A stretch of DNA of 64,000 nucleotides, from assembly GCA_020744225.1 (NCBI GenBank), contig JAGMWG010000001.1:1426001-1490000 (forward strand), given 5' to 3'. Below, in pieces: positions 12,101 to 22,348 of the stretch. The DNA is from Paraphoma chrysanthemicola (Eukaryota; Ascomycota; Dothideomycetes; Pleosporales; Phaeosphaeriaceae). A model generated the notes under the pieces. That model saw nothing but the letters and a program-made list of their open reading frames with translations. It had not been told where the DNA came from and did not search any database. The position numbers and the translations under genes were made by a program. The stretch's first letter is position 1. Each line of letters begins with the position of its first letter.

Positions 12101-14054
12101 GAGCAGTGTCGTTGTCTAGCAGGATATTGGCTTGGATTAGGTGGGCGAGATGGGCGGGTTGATTGATCGAGTGAGTGTCGAGACAGAAGTGAGATGCGTT
12201 GTTGCGATGTTCTCCGGCTGAATTGCAGAATCAGCACATGGAGCGATGATGTCATGAAGTTTCCAAGCGAAGACTAGTGTCTCGCAACTGAAGACAACGC
12301 AATGCGAGAGCAGGTAGGGCAGCGACGAGTTTCGTCCGCAAGACAGTCGAGCAAAACTCTGCCGGTTCTTACCATCCGATGCCAGCGAGGCCTCGGGGCA
12401 CAGCGAAGCGACTTGGAGATGTGGCTAGTGCCTTCTACGATGTGCGACTCCACCAATAACGGCGAGCTGCAAAACTTCGGGTCTGGCCAGATCGGCGTCG
12501 GAGGCCCCGCGACGGTTACATCCTCCGTGCATAGGGCTGCACCGCCACGCTGGACCCTGAGTCCCCCACCAATCGCAGGTTGTACTTGCTCAAAGCGACT
12601 ATGCTCTCCACGTTGCACCTGTGGCTGCATACCATGCCATGCTTGCATTGCGCCTCAGATGCTCTTTTCAGCAGACATTGCACCGTCGCGTCTCGCTTGC
12701 AGAGTCTTCCCTGTGCCATGTCGCTTGGAGACGCTCGACACGCTGCGACTATTGGCATCCTACACAGCCTGGGCGGAGTCTGCCGAAGCCGAAAAGTGTA
12801 AGGACTACTCCTGCACAATGTATTGATTGTCGAGGTGATCGGCTGGCCGTTTCGAATCTGGTAGATATCGAATACCGGCTTATTGGAGCGTGGAGGGATC
12901 TTCCGTTTCAACGCTCATACGAGCGACGGAAGCCCATGTCCCACGCCGGCACGCATGTTCCCAGGAACAGTCTTGCCACCAGATCCAGCTATCCATAGCA
13001 CACGATATGCACGCTGTCTGTCGAGTATTGGTCGACACCACGTGGCCACGTGCAAGATTGCGCGTCAGTTCACGATGAGCTGAAAGCAGCATGAGTGCCA
13101 ATGCCAGGTAGATGAAAGCGACGGTAGGAGTCACACGCACAAACATGTGACCATTTGAAGGCGCTGGTCGAGAGCTGTGGCTGGTGCACATTGCGTACTA
13201 CCCCGTACCATGGTAGCTGTACGCGGAAATGTAATCTAAGCTGCGTTGTCGTATAGACGTCGCGGACTGCGAGGCTGCACTGCCGCCGGCGCTCGTTGGG
13301 CAAACAGACGCACTCCCCGCAGTAGCGGCATCGCACAAGCACCAGTACGCCGACGGTTGTATTGCAGAGCCGAGCTGCTGGATACGTCCGTCGCACTTGG
13401 AGAAGACTCGGCCTGAAGCACTTGGAGTGGTCCAACTCCGCGGCGGCCGGTGCAGTGCTCTGCTGGGCTGAGAAACGGTGCTCGCTTTGCAAGCGCACGT
13501 TTCACGTTGGAAATGCTTGCAAAGATCGCCCGAGGGCAAGCAACACGATTGCTCGCTATTCTCGGAGACGTCGAGGACTCGCGACGGGTTGGTTCTCGGA
13601 AGCGAGCCGAATGCACGTTGAAAATTCTGAGTGGAAGAGGTTGCTCTGCCGGCTTGCACAGCCCTTCGGTCAGTCCAGGGCCCCGGCGCGCCGTATGCAG
13701 TGTGGGTGCAGATCGCAACCCTAGTCGAATTGTGGATCGCTCTTTCCTTCCAGAAGACCACGCTAGTCGGCGCCATGCAGCAGCACCCCTGTCGCAATGA
13801 CGTGCACTGCGGTGATATGAATGAAGTGCAAACCCGCCATATTCAGCATCCCAAGCCGTCTAATCTGTCGCTCAGCAATTTACAAGCAGCGCCGGCACGC
13901 AAAACCAAACACTTATTTCCGATATTCCGAGCGTAACCGCACCGGCCCAGCACATTCCACCTGGTTCTGCCGCCCACGACCAGAGATCACCTCATCAAGT
14001 AGTAGTCTCTGAAATCGGCGAGCCCACCCGACCCTTCGGCCAGTGTCTCGCTAG
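9123..14054. other. Long gene-poor region upstream of the C2H2 factor
   Basis: Nearly 5 kb shows no convincing gene on either strand. Short and medium frames overlap on both strands, especially 12.3-13.9 kb where base composition is GC-rich. None has family resemblance or coherent splicing. I saw no transposase, reverse transcriptase, tRNA or obvious long repeat. It may be an extended regulatory region or long 5' leader of the downstream transcription factor, or decayed sequence. Confidence 0.4.
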
Positions 14055-14060
14055 TATAAA
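14055..14060 (+). promoter_or_regulatory. TATA box of the C2H2 factor gene
   Basis: TATAAA lies 47 bp before the ATG at 14107, followed by a pyrimidine-rich stretch ending in CCTTCC just before the start. This is a plausible core promoter with a short leader, but only one of several possible start regions. Confidence 0.4.
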
Positions 14061-14106
14061 GACACTTGCCACCCGCCTTGGGCCCTTACTTTTCCCTTCC
14101 GACATA

Positions 14107-16272
14107 ATGTTAGCGCCATCTACAACACGTCAGCACCTACCACATTCGCATCATACACCATCCATCCCGTCACCACCATCTTCACAACATCTCGCCTACC
14201 AGCAGCTGCCGCAACAGTTCGCCGCCCAGCAGCTCTTCGACCAGAAGCTGCTTCACGACTATCTCGAGTCCCAGCAGCAAACGGCACCGAACTCTTTCAT
14301 GACGAGCGCATACCCAGACTTCGCAAACCCGGCCATCCGCATCCAGCAGTCGACACCGACACCGCAACTGCCTCAAAACGGCTTCTCGCAGACACCCATG
14401 CTGTCGACGAGCCACAACGGCTCCGGCCTCAATTCGTGGGACTACGGTAACGCGCAGAGCCAGTCACTCCAGAGCAGTGGACACCAGCGTGCATCATCGG
14501 CGTCGTCGGTCGGCTCCAGCGCGTCGCAATATCAGGCTGTCGGTCCCTCAACCAACTTCCAGTACGTCGGCTACTCCGAGAAGTCGCCTTCTCGCATTGA
14601 TTCACTGGACATGGCTGACAGACCTTTCAGGACTTTCTCGAACCATCTACCAACTCCGACACACACTCCCACTCAAGAGTCATTCATGAACTCGAACAAC
14701 TACAACAACTACACTTCGACATCGAGCGCCATGGACCAAACCATGTCCGCACACATGTCAATGAAACAGGCGCTCATGGAGCAAGGCGACGACGTGCCTG
14801 AGTTTGCGCACTCGGCCAGGCAGTCGGTATCAAGCTACGGCCACGACTCGCCGGCCACGCCGCACACAGCGCAAGACGACATGGACTTCAAAATGCCCGC
14901 CAATGGTGAGACTCTCCGCAAGGTCGATTCCTGGCTCTTTAATGAGTTCTGTACTTACGATGAACCAGAAATTCGGCAACATCCTGTTCCCAAGTTCGAG
15001 AGGACTTACACAGACATTGCCGCGGACAACTTCTACGACCCCAGCGCTGTTGCTCAGTCAATACCACAGACCAAGCCAGCACAGTCATCGCTACTGTCGC
15101 CGTACCGCAGCAATGCCAACGACAATGTTCAGCGTGCGCTGCAGGCAGCGCAGTACGCGCGTTCGCAGTCGCCTAGCAGCTCGGCGAGAGGTGACTCCCC
15201 TTTCCGAAGGGGGTCACCTTACCGTCAGCCGACTAACACATTTTCCGTCGCCACTGCTGCAGCTGCACGTGAGCAGACTCGAAAGGCTGATGCCGCGTAC
15301 GCGATGAAGTCGCAGCTGCAATCGAGCCAGGAGTCTGAGCCGAAGACTATCTCACCAAAGGATGCCTTACTAGACTACCGGGAGGCTGACGATGACTCGA
15401 AGGTGTCATTGTTCCCGGATAGCGGCGCTAACGAGTACGATACCCAATATACCGGTGGCGACCAATATAGGAACGCCACTCAGGCCGGCTTCGACACTTC
15501 ATCGTCACAGCAATCATACTCTCGCGACAGTTGGTCGACATCCCAATTTCCGACAAACTTCCAAGTATCCGCCGCTCCGTCACTGCCACAATCTTCAAGT
15601 TTCAACTTCGCCACACCTTCGGTGCAGCTTCCACTTTCATCGACATCACAGTATCGTTCGGTACCAAACAACATGTCATCGGCAGTCGACCAAACACCGG
15701 AGTTCCCAGCACACTTGACCTCTATGGAGTCAAGCGCAAGCGAGGCGGAGCCATCGAATAGCCAGTCGAGTGATCGCTATCTTCACAAGCCAACATCATC
15801 AGGTGCCGACCATGGTACGTACTCATGTACATATCATGGCTGCTCGCAGCGTTTCGAAACTCCGCAGAAGCTGCAAAAGCACAAGCGTGAGGGTCATCGA
15901 AATGCAAATCTGGCAACGGCGATGACGTCAGCGGCTATTTTAGAGCGAAACTCGCAAGCGGGACCACACAAGTGCGAGCGCATCAACCCCACAACCGGCA
16001 AGCCGTGCAACACCGTATTCTCTCGTCCGTACGATCTCACGCGACATGAGGACACGATTCACAACGCGCGCAAGCAGAAGGTGCGTTGCGCACTGTGCGT
16101 CGAAGAGAAAACTTTCTCACGCAACGACGCACTGACACGCCACATGGTAAGAGTTCATCCCATCACTCGCAATCACCGGGCGCAACCTTGCTAACAACAT
16201 CCGCAGCGCGTTGTACATCCAGAAGTCGACTTTCCCGGCAAGCATCGCAGACGCGGAGGAAACCATGACTGA
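14107..16272 (+). CDS. C2H2 zinc-finger transcription factor (Rpn4-like fingers)
   Basis: This is a nuclear DNA-binding regulator of 701 residues. Exon 14107-16146 joins a 66-nt last exon (16207-16272) that completes the third finger. The first 570 residues are low-complexity and rich in Gln, Ser, Pro and Ala (for example QQLPQQFAAQQLFDQKLL), which is typical of activation regions. Three fingers follow. Finger 1, CX4C...HX4H, starts near Cys574. Finger 2 contains CNTVFSRPYDLTRHEDTIH. Finger 3, CALCVEEKTFSRNDALTRHM, is finished by RVVHPEVDFPGKHRRRGG. The tandem FSRPYDLTRHEDTIHNARKQ block resembles the fungal proteins annotated as Rpn4, the proteasome-gene activator in yeast. I regard that name as likely but not proven. 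Finger 3 is split by the intron, so retention of the intron would remove its last histidine. Confidence 0.85.
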
Positions 16273-18751
16273 ACCGAGCCGACATGATGGCGTCGGCCGA
16301 GCGCCGCGGAGTTTCCACCCCTCCCTCTGACATGCATGATTCGTGCATTCCAGAACGGTCGCGAACACTCGACATCATGCACGTCGTTCTTTATTCTGCG
16401 ACTGCGACGCACGAAAACTCTGCATTCCGGTCGAGAACGTTTATTGTTAAACATCTATTTCTCAATCATGCGCTGCAGAGACCGGTTAGGTCATGTGCAT
16501 TACAAACGCAGGACTATTGCTTAGCCCCGGGTTACCTTGCATCAAGTGCCACACGAAGTTGCGACATTTCCTATTTCCGGCCCAGTCCGGCGGACTCTTT
16601 TGCCTCGCATCGGGTCGCTGGTCGACACCGGGCGCACTGCTTCCGGCATTGCGTATCGAGTTTTCATTGTACAATATTTCCTTATGATCACTTCCATCTT
16701 CAATGATTTAGCGACCAATAGCGGGTGCACGGTTGATGATTTGACGAAAGAGATGGGTATTGCAACTGGGTGCTTGTACGAGCGGCAAAAGTAACGACGA
16801 CATAGACCATATTGCTGGCGAGGAAGCCGGAGTTTTCGCTTTCAACATATTTCAATTCCTTCTACCCCGATACAATGTCGTGGAGCTTTTCTCGAAATGT
16901 ACTCTACTTTTATCCTCAAAGATTTCTTCGTCTCCTATGGTCGATGTATAGAATGTTTTGCAACGCCTCTTTCCTGACCACTTCTATTCACTTTCGGATA
17001 TAAATTGTACCAATACCCAGAAGTGGTTTGCTGATAATACACTGTCTGCCACAGGAGATGTATACTAGCTAGACGATTCCTTGAGAAGCAGTGACGCAGT
17101 CTTAATTCACAATGATACCCGCGAAATGTGTTCCTCTGTGCAATCTTGTGACTGTTTCAAAGCCACCATCACGCACCTTACAGCATCATCTCTCAAAGTT
17201 CGGCTTCACCGATATCCTCTCCTCCAAAACATCGTCCAATCCTCCCAGACGTCCACACGCATGCCTGCCAAATCCACGCGAGCTGACACACATACCGTGA
17301 ATCTCAAATCGCCGACTAGATTTACCACAAAATCGCACGCGTACTGCATGCACGCCTCACAAACCCTGACCCCTACCCAGCTGAGCAGAGCCCCATCATG
17401 CCACAGACCACCTCATACCCGCAGGAACACCTCGCAAGCGTGCACTGCACCTGTCAGCACTTTAAAGTTCCCACCGATCGCGATGCGATGCGGCTTTCCC
17501 ACGTTTCTGCATCTCCGGCCGGTCTGGACCGTGTGTGTGTGGGCCGAAGGGCCGCCCGCGCGCACACGCTAGCGAGGAACGGTGGTGGGGTAACGCAGAT
17601 GGACACAGCCCCAGCGATGGGTAGATCTAGATCTAACGAAGTGATATATTTGTGGAATTTGGGGGATTTCAAAGCATTGGAGATGGAAAAGGGGGCCGGG
17701 GATCGCGATGCAAGCACGGTGGATGTGTAACATTGGAAATGGACGGCAGTTTGACGTGGTGAGGACTTGGTGAGGCGCTGGGTCGGAAAAGTCGGAATTT
17801 CGTACCGAGCTGGCATGGCGAGGAATGGCCGAGGTTTGTGCGATGCGCGATTTGAGTTGATTATGTTTCATGCGGTTGTGGAATGGGAATGGTGATGTTG
17901 TATTGTGAGGGATTACTGAGGGTAGGTAGTGATGAGAAATCCGGGAATTCAAGATAATGCGCAGTAGAGTCAACACAGTTTCAAAAGTCGGAGGAGAGAA
18001 TGTAATCTCTGTCAAACGAGGATGATAATGAGAAATCAAGAGCGATTGCATTTTCAGACGATTTTAGTTTTGATGGAAATTGACGTCGATGGTTACTTCA
18101 CGCGCTATCACTCCGTAATCATACACCCTCCAAATTTTCGACTCTCCCACACCCCTCTGCGAACAAGTACATGCTCAATAATGGCTAAACACCGATTCAG
18201 CCGGTGACTTTGGCGTGAGATCACCACTTCCAATCTAGGGTCTCGAGATCATGTTTAAATTCGCCGACCATGATGCGCTGCTCGTTACTAGTTCTGTATC
18301 TACCATCAGCCGATTCGAGCGCGATTGCCGAATTGTCGATCTTTGTAAGGCAGAGATAAAGAGGTGGGTTGCAGATCGAGATGAAAAATGCTAGCAGTGG
18401 AAAGAATGCGGACTTGTAAGGTTGTGTTGTATTGAATTGGTATGCGGCTAGGATGACTGGGTCTGAGGTGAGATCCGAACGACCGTCATCCAAAGCATAT
18501 GTCAGTGATATTAGACTACTCAGTGTCTTTCATGTAGGTCCAGTGTGCTTGAGACAACCAGCTGGGGAAGTCGACCCGGAGTTTGCGCAGCATGGAAGCG
18601 AGTAAATATAGCGAATTAAACAGTCTGCAACTTCCTTCTCTTGTATGGTTAGTCGCGTTGACAGGATCCTCCAATTACCTTATTCCTCCAGAATATCTCC
18701 TCCCTCTGTATTGTGGAGGCAGCGCAGATCGTAGGAACAGGTAATGTTTGC
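16273..18751. other. Gene-poor intergenic region
   Basis: About 2.5 kb follows the transcription factor. Several short frames occur on both strands and the 17.2-18.0 kb part is purine/pyrimidine biased, but no exon chain or known domain could be supported. Confidence 0.4.
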
Positions 18752-18807
18752 TGTCGAGCTTTTACTGTCGAACTTTTGCAGTCGAACTTTTGCAGTCGAA
18801 CTTGCAC
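18752..18807 (+). repeat. 14-bp tandem repeat, about four units
   Basis: The unit GTCGAACTTTTGCA is present perfectly twice in direct succession (18766-18779 and 18780-18793). It is flanked by a diverged copy on each side (18752 and 18794). It lies just upstream of the candidate decaying gene that starts near 18832. Confidence 0.8.
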
Positions 18808-18831
18808 GCGAATATTTACAAACCAAAAATA

Positions 18832-20436
18832 ATGCCTAGGATGAAGACAACACAACTGGCATCATCTCAGTCATCGTCGAGTTCTGTAAGTGGAATGGAC
18901 ATGCCTCATACCCAACATTACGAAACCCAAAACGTAAGCAACTGGGCGTTGTCACAGAAAAGGCTGCAAAGGAAGACGAGAAGTCGCGTCAAGCGGATAG
19001 TATGAGTTCCTTCTTCAGCATTCAGACTTGGCTAATGTAACTTTTCAGATTCGCATTCCCAGGAGTTATTGGTGAAGCTGAGTACAGTCCTTTTCTGATT
19101 GGGACATCATCTGAAATGATCCGATTGCCTCATTCTATTTCTCATCTCGCTCCATGAGTACGACAATGACTAATTCCCAGGGTCCAAATGGTACTGACGG
19201 CAGGTGCAGAAGCTCTCCAGAATCTCCGCTTCATCTTGTCTCCCGGACCTTGGAGGATCGGCCAATGGAAGCCTTGCGCCTCCTCGAGGAGGCGCAAGGA
19301 CTCTTTCGTCACGGGCAAAGAGAAAAATCAAGCTAATCGTGTTTGTTATACATTTCACTAACAAGTTGAGCAGCGCGAGGTCGTGCCTCGGATCAAACAG
19401 GAAGAAACAGTTGTGCCTAGAGCGACACCCGAGGAACCTGTTATCGTCGAAGACGACGACACGGCAAGCGTCGATGACCACAGTCCCGTCATCGTCATCC
19501 ACGATAATAGTCCGTTCCGCAATGAAGGTATTCTCGTAGCATCAAGAAGGAGAGGGCTGATGCACTAAACCCTACCAAAGATGATCTTCTTGTCACCGAT
19601 GGCAATTCAGAAGCCGAGGAGCAAGGCCCTCTCCGGCAGATTGTACAAACGACGGGACAAGGCAAGGGAGACCAACATAAAAACGATGAAAACGCTTCCA
19701 ATGAAGGAGATGAGGTCACTGTGCCAAAGACGCGCCGGCATGGGCCGGCTGAGCGATTCATCAAGACCACTTGATCGTGAACAGGTAGAGTTGACCCTGA
19801 CATAACTTTGCTTCGCTCAAACCGAGTCTGAGCGTAGAGATGATAGCGCATCTGAGAAACACCAGCCCCCACCAAAGTTCATCATGATTAGTGTGGAGAA
19901 ATTGAAAATCATGTACTACGTACGGGCGCAGCGACTGAACCATGTTGAACATGGATTTCCTTCCTGTTCTTCAACACTCCCCCTATCCAAGACTGCATGA
20001 TTCACGACCAAAAGGGTGATGTAGATGCACCTTCATCTTTGGTGTTTGTAAGGACAGTAGTCGATTTTAGTGTTCCTTGTTCGGACCGAAGAATTGCACA
20101 GAATCGCTGATTACCGACACCCGAGTTCTCGTACGTTGCAACCGGCATCGCAGATGAAGCGGCATCTACTCTGCAACCCTCCTGATGCCTACAGTTTAGC
20201 AGGCCAAAGATCAGAGCGGCAGAATTGCCTTTGTTGTAGTAATGTACCTGCTCTACAATTGTTTGCGCATGGAGGCCTTCCGCAAGTACGGCGATCTGAA
20301 ATGCCGCTATGCCGACTACGGGTCCAAATATTACCAAGCTCAGTTCCGGAAACTCGTCGCGTTATGTAACCAGCGGAACCATTTCCCTGATCTTGGCGGA
20401 AGTATAAAGAAGAATTGGAGTCACATAGACGAATGA
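18832..20436 (+). pseudogene. Possible decaying multi-exon gene, family unknown
   Basis: Several separated stretches read like protein but do not join in one frame. These are 18832-19003 (Ser-rich start, then basic KRLQRKTRSRVKRI), 19154-19330, 19380-19540, 19570-19772, about 19833-19990 and 20271-20436. The 19380-19540 segment carries IKQEE and two PVIVxxD strings. The 19570-19772 segment is acidic and ends RRHGPAERFIKTT. The 19833-19990 segment includes KFIMISVEKLKIMYYV, and 20271-20436 has KYGDLKCRYADYGSKYYQAQF. Between the third and fourth segments the frame shifts near 19535 without a usable intron, and another shift is needed near 19760. Either the gene is a frameshifted relic or my splice guesses are wrong. 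I recognise no domain. The coding impression rests on amino-acid composition only. Confidence 0.3.
19272..19299. repeat. Perfect 28-bp palindrome
   Basis: The 14 bases CCTTGCGCCTCCTC are followed at once by their exact reverse complement, with no spacer, centred on CTCGAG at 19283-19288. It lies inside a coding-like segment (reading ALRLLEEAQG). It could form a hairpin in RNA or a cruciform in DNA. Confidence 0.9.
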
Positions 20437-20539
20437 ATACTACTGCCATATTCACCACCGGTAATCACCTAAAGCCAACCGCAAGCCCACAGCTCTTAAC
20501 CACGATCCCAATATCTCCTAAAAAGCCAACCACTTCAAC

Positions 20540-20947
20540 ATGGCTTTCCCTCACAGCTTACTATCACAATCAACATGGCGCAACGTTGGTCTGGGCTTCG
20601 CGACAGTGCTCTTCGGCCTCGGCACCCTAGGTCTCGTCAAGCCCACCGACGCCGCGAAAACACTCGGCGTCGTTCCCACCACACAGGAAGGCCGCGAGAT
20701 CAACGCCAAAGGAATGGCGTTCCTTGGTATACGTGATATCGCAGTTGCGTCAACATTGTTCTGGTTCTATCGTACAGGGAAGGACAAGGAATCGGGTGCG
20801 CTGATCTCGTCATATATTTTGGTAACCGTTGTGGATACGTGGATTGCGGCGAACGGTCCCAATGGGGTGGATGGAGGGATTGGAGCGCTTGTTGTTGGTG
20901 GTTTAGTGATTGCGTTTACTGGAGTGGGATTGTTTCAGTCGCCATGA
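20540..20947 (+). CDS. DUF4267 membrane protein
   Basis: This is a single-exon protein of 135 residues with four hydrophobic segments, starting MAFPHSLLSQSTWRN. The conserved block KGMAFLGIRDIAVASTLFWFYRTG in its middle is characteristic of the DUF4267 family of small fungal and bacterial membrane proteins. The family has no known biochemical role. The ATG at 20540 follows an ACAAC-type context and precedes the first helix directly. It lies convergently beside the dehydrogenase gene, with 83 bp between the stops. Confidence 0.85.
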   Translation: MAFPHSLLSQSTWRNVGLGFATVLFGLGTLGLVKPTDAAKTLGVVPTTQEGREINAKGMAFLGIRDIAVASTLFWFYRTGKDKESGALISSYILVTVVDTWIAANGPNGVDGGIGALVVGGLVIAFTGVGLFQSP

Positions 20948-21030
20948 AAAGCTGTGGAGCATCGTGTGAAGCATTCATGGACTGCGTTGTAAAGCAAGCA
21001 GAACCATTCCCCGAAGACGGGGTAACGTCT

Positions 21031-21933
21031 TCAAAACACCATCTTAAGCTTCAACTTATCCCCTTCAACAATCTCCGCCTCCCTGCTCATCAGCTCTTCC
21101 ATATCCCACGGACAACTCACATATCTCCCACCCAACCACTCTCTTCTCTCCGCCGCTAGCCACACAATCGTATCGCCAGCAACATCCGGGCGATCAGGCA
21201 ACTTGTTTCTCACCACTTCTGGCGTGCCCTCCGTTATTTTTGTCTTAATCGCTCCAGGATTGACACAATACGTGACGAGCCCTTTCTCCCCGTACTCAAG
21301 CTGCATCGTCTCTGTCCACCTCAGGACTGCGAGTTTCGATGTTCGATAACTACTACTTCCTGCACGAATGCTCAGGGCTCCGGAAGATGCTACATTGATC
21401 ATTGTGCAGAGTGCGTCGCTTTTCGAGCGAGACAATAGGAGCGTGGGCAGGAAGCTGCGGGCCATGTTGATCAAGCCGTGCATGTTGACTTCCCAGGTTC
21501 GCCAGTAGACATCGGCATCGGAGTCGAGGAACGAAGTGTATGGCTCCATGTGCGCGGCGTTATTGATGACGATGTCAATGCGTCCATTGAAGCGTTCGAT
21601 AACCTTGTCATGCAGTGCTTGGACATCTTCCTGCTTCGCAATATCGACTGTGTAGGCCTGCACGTCCGGCTCTTGGCGGCCAGCTTCGATTGCGACCATT
21701 TTGAGCTTCCTGACGAGCTCGTCTGTAACTCCGTGCATGTCAATCAATGCTATTGAAGATGCGCCTGCACGGGCGAACGCAGTGGCTGTAGCATATCCGA
21801 CGCCATCTTCCCAAGCTGCGCCGGTCACTAGGACACCTGTGCCAGCTAGGTCTAGCTTTAGCGGGGAGATGTAGTCGTACGTTGTCGAGTGTCGCTTGGT
21901 AATGAAGTCTGCAGGTCGTTTCCCTTCCGACAT
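21031..21933 (-). CDS. Short-chain dehydrogenase/reductase
   Basis: This is an intronless 300-residue NAD(P)-dependent oxidoreductase of the classical SDR type; the substrate is unknown. The Rossmann glycine motif is TGAAWEDGVGYA (residues 37-48), with an atypical spacing compared with TGxxxGxG. NNAAH follows at 123-127. The catalytic serine lies in VASSGALS around 180-187, and Tyr195 and Lys199 in SYRTSK. VNPGAIKT at 223-230 is the usual segment after the active site. A roughly 30-residue N-terminal extension precedes the first strand. No signal or membrane segment is seen. The ATG at 21933 is the first in frame. Confidence 0.9.
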   Translation of the reverse strand: MSEGKRPADFITKRHSTTYDYISPLKLDLAGTGVLVTGAAWEDGVGYATATAFARAGASSIALIDMHGVTDELVRKLKMVAIEAGRQEPDVQAYTVDIAKQEDVQALHDKVIERFNGRIDIVINNAAHMEPYTSFLDSDADVYWRTWEVNMHGLINMARSFLPTLLLSRSKSDALCTMINVASSGALSIRAGSSSYRTSKLAVLRWTETMQLEYGEKGLVTYCVNPGAIKTKITEGTPEVVRNKLPDRPDVAGDTIVWLAAERREWLGGRYVSCPWDMEELMSREAEIVEGDKLKLKMVF

Positions 21934-22348
21934 GGTCGGATAGCGGAGATTGTGGGTAGTTTCAATGATTGATGCTCTCGAACAAATTTTGGAACGCCGG
22001 ACAGACTACTGCGGAGATAGTGCGATGCTCCTACTGCACGGAAGCAAGTTGCCGTGGGGAGTAGACTAGCGTTCTGCATCCGCCAACATTGCTTCATTAG
22101 GAGGCAGATACAGACGGACAAGACCCAGTCAATGAGGGGCTATCCTGAAGCGCCACGGTTCTCTTCGGCTACGCTAGACTATGTGTATACTAAGACGTAT
22201 TTGCCAAGAACACTACACGGTTTGGGTTTCTGCCCATGCAATTCAGATCGAGGTTGCAGCAGCCATACAGTAGGAGACTCCAAAGCCCGAGAGCAAAGTT
22301 CTAGCGTAACACTACCTGTTTGTCTAACGAAAGCATCGAGATTTTCAT

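Noticed and set aside
13198..13797. 199-codon minus-strand frame and overlapping plus-strand frames
   Set aside because: Both strands are equally open here because the stretch is GC-rich; none reads like a protein family.
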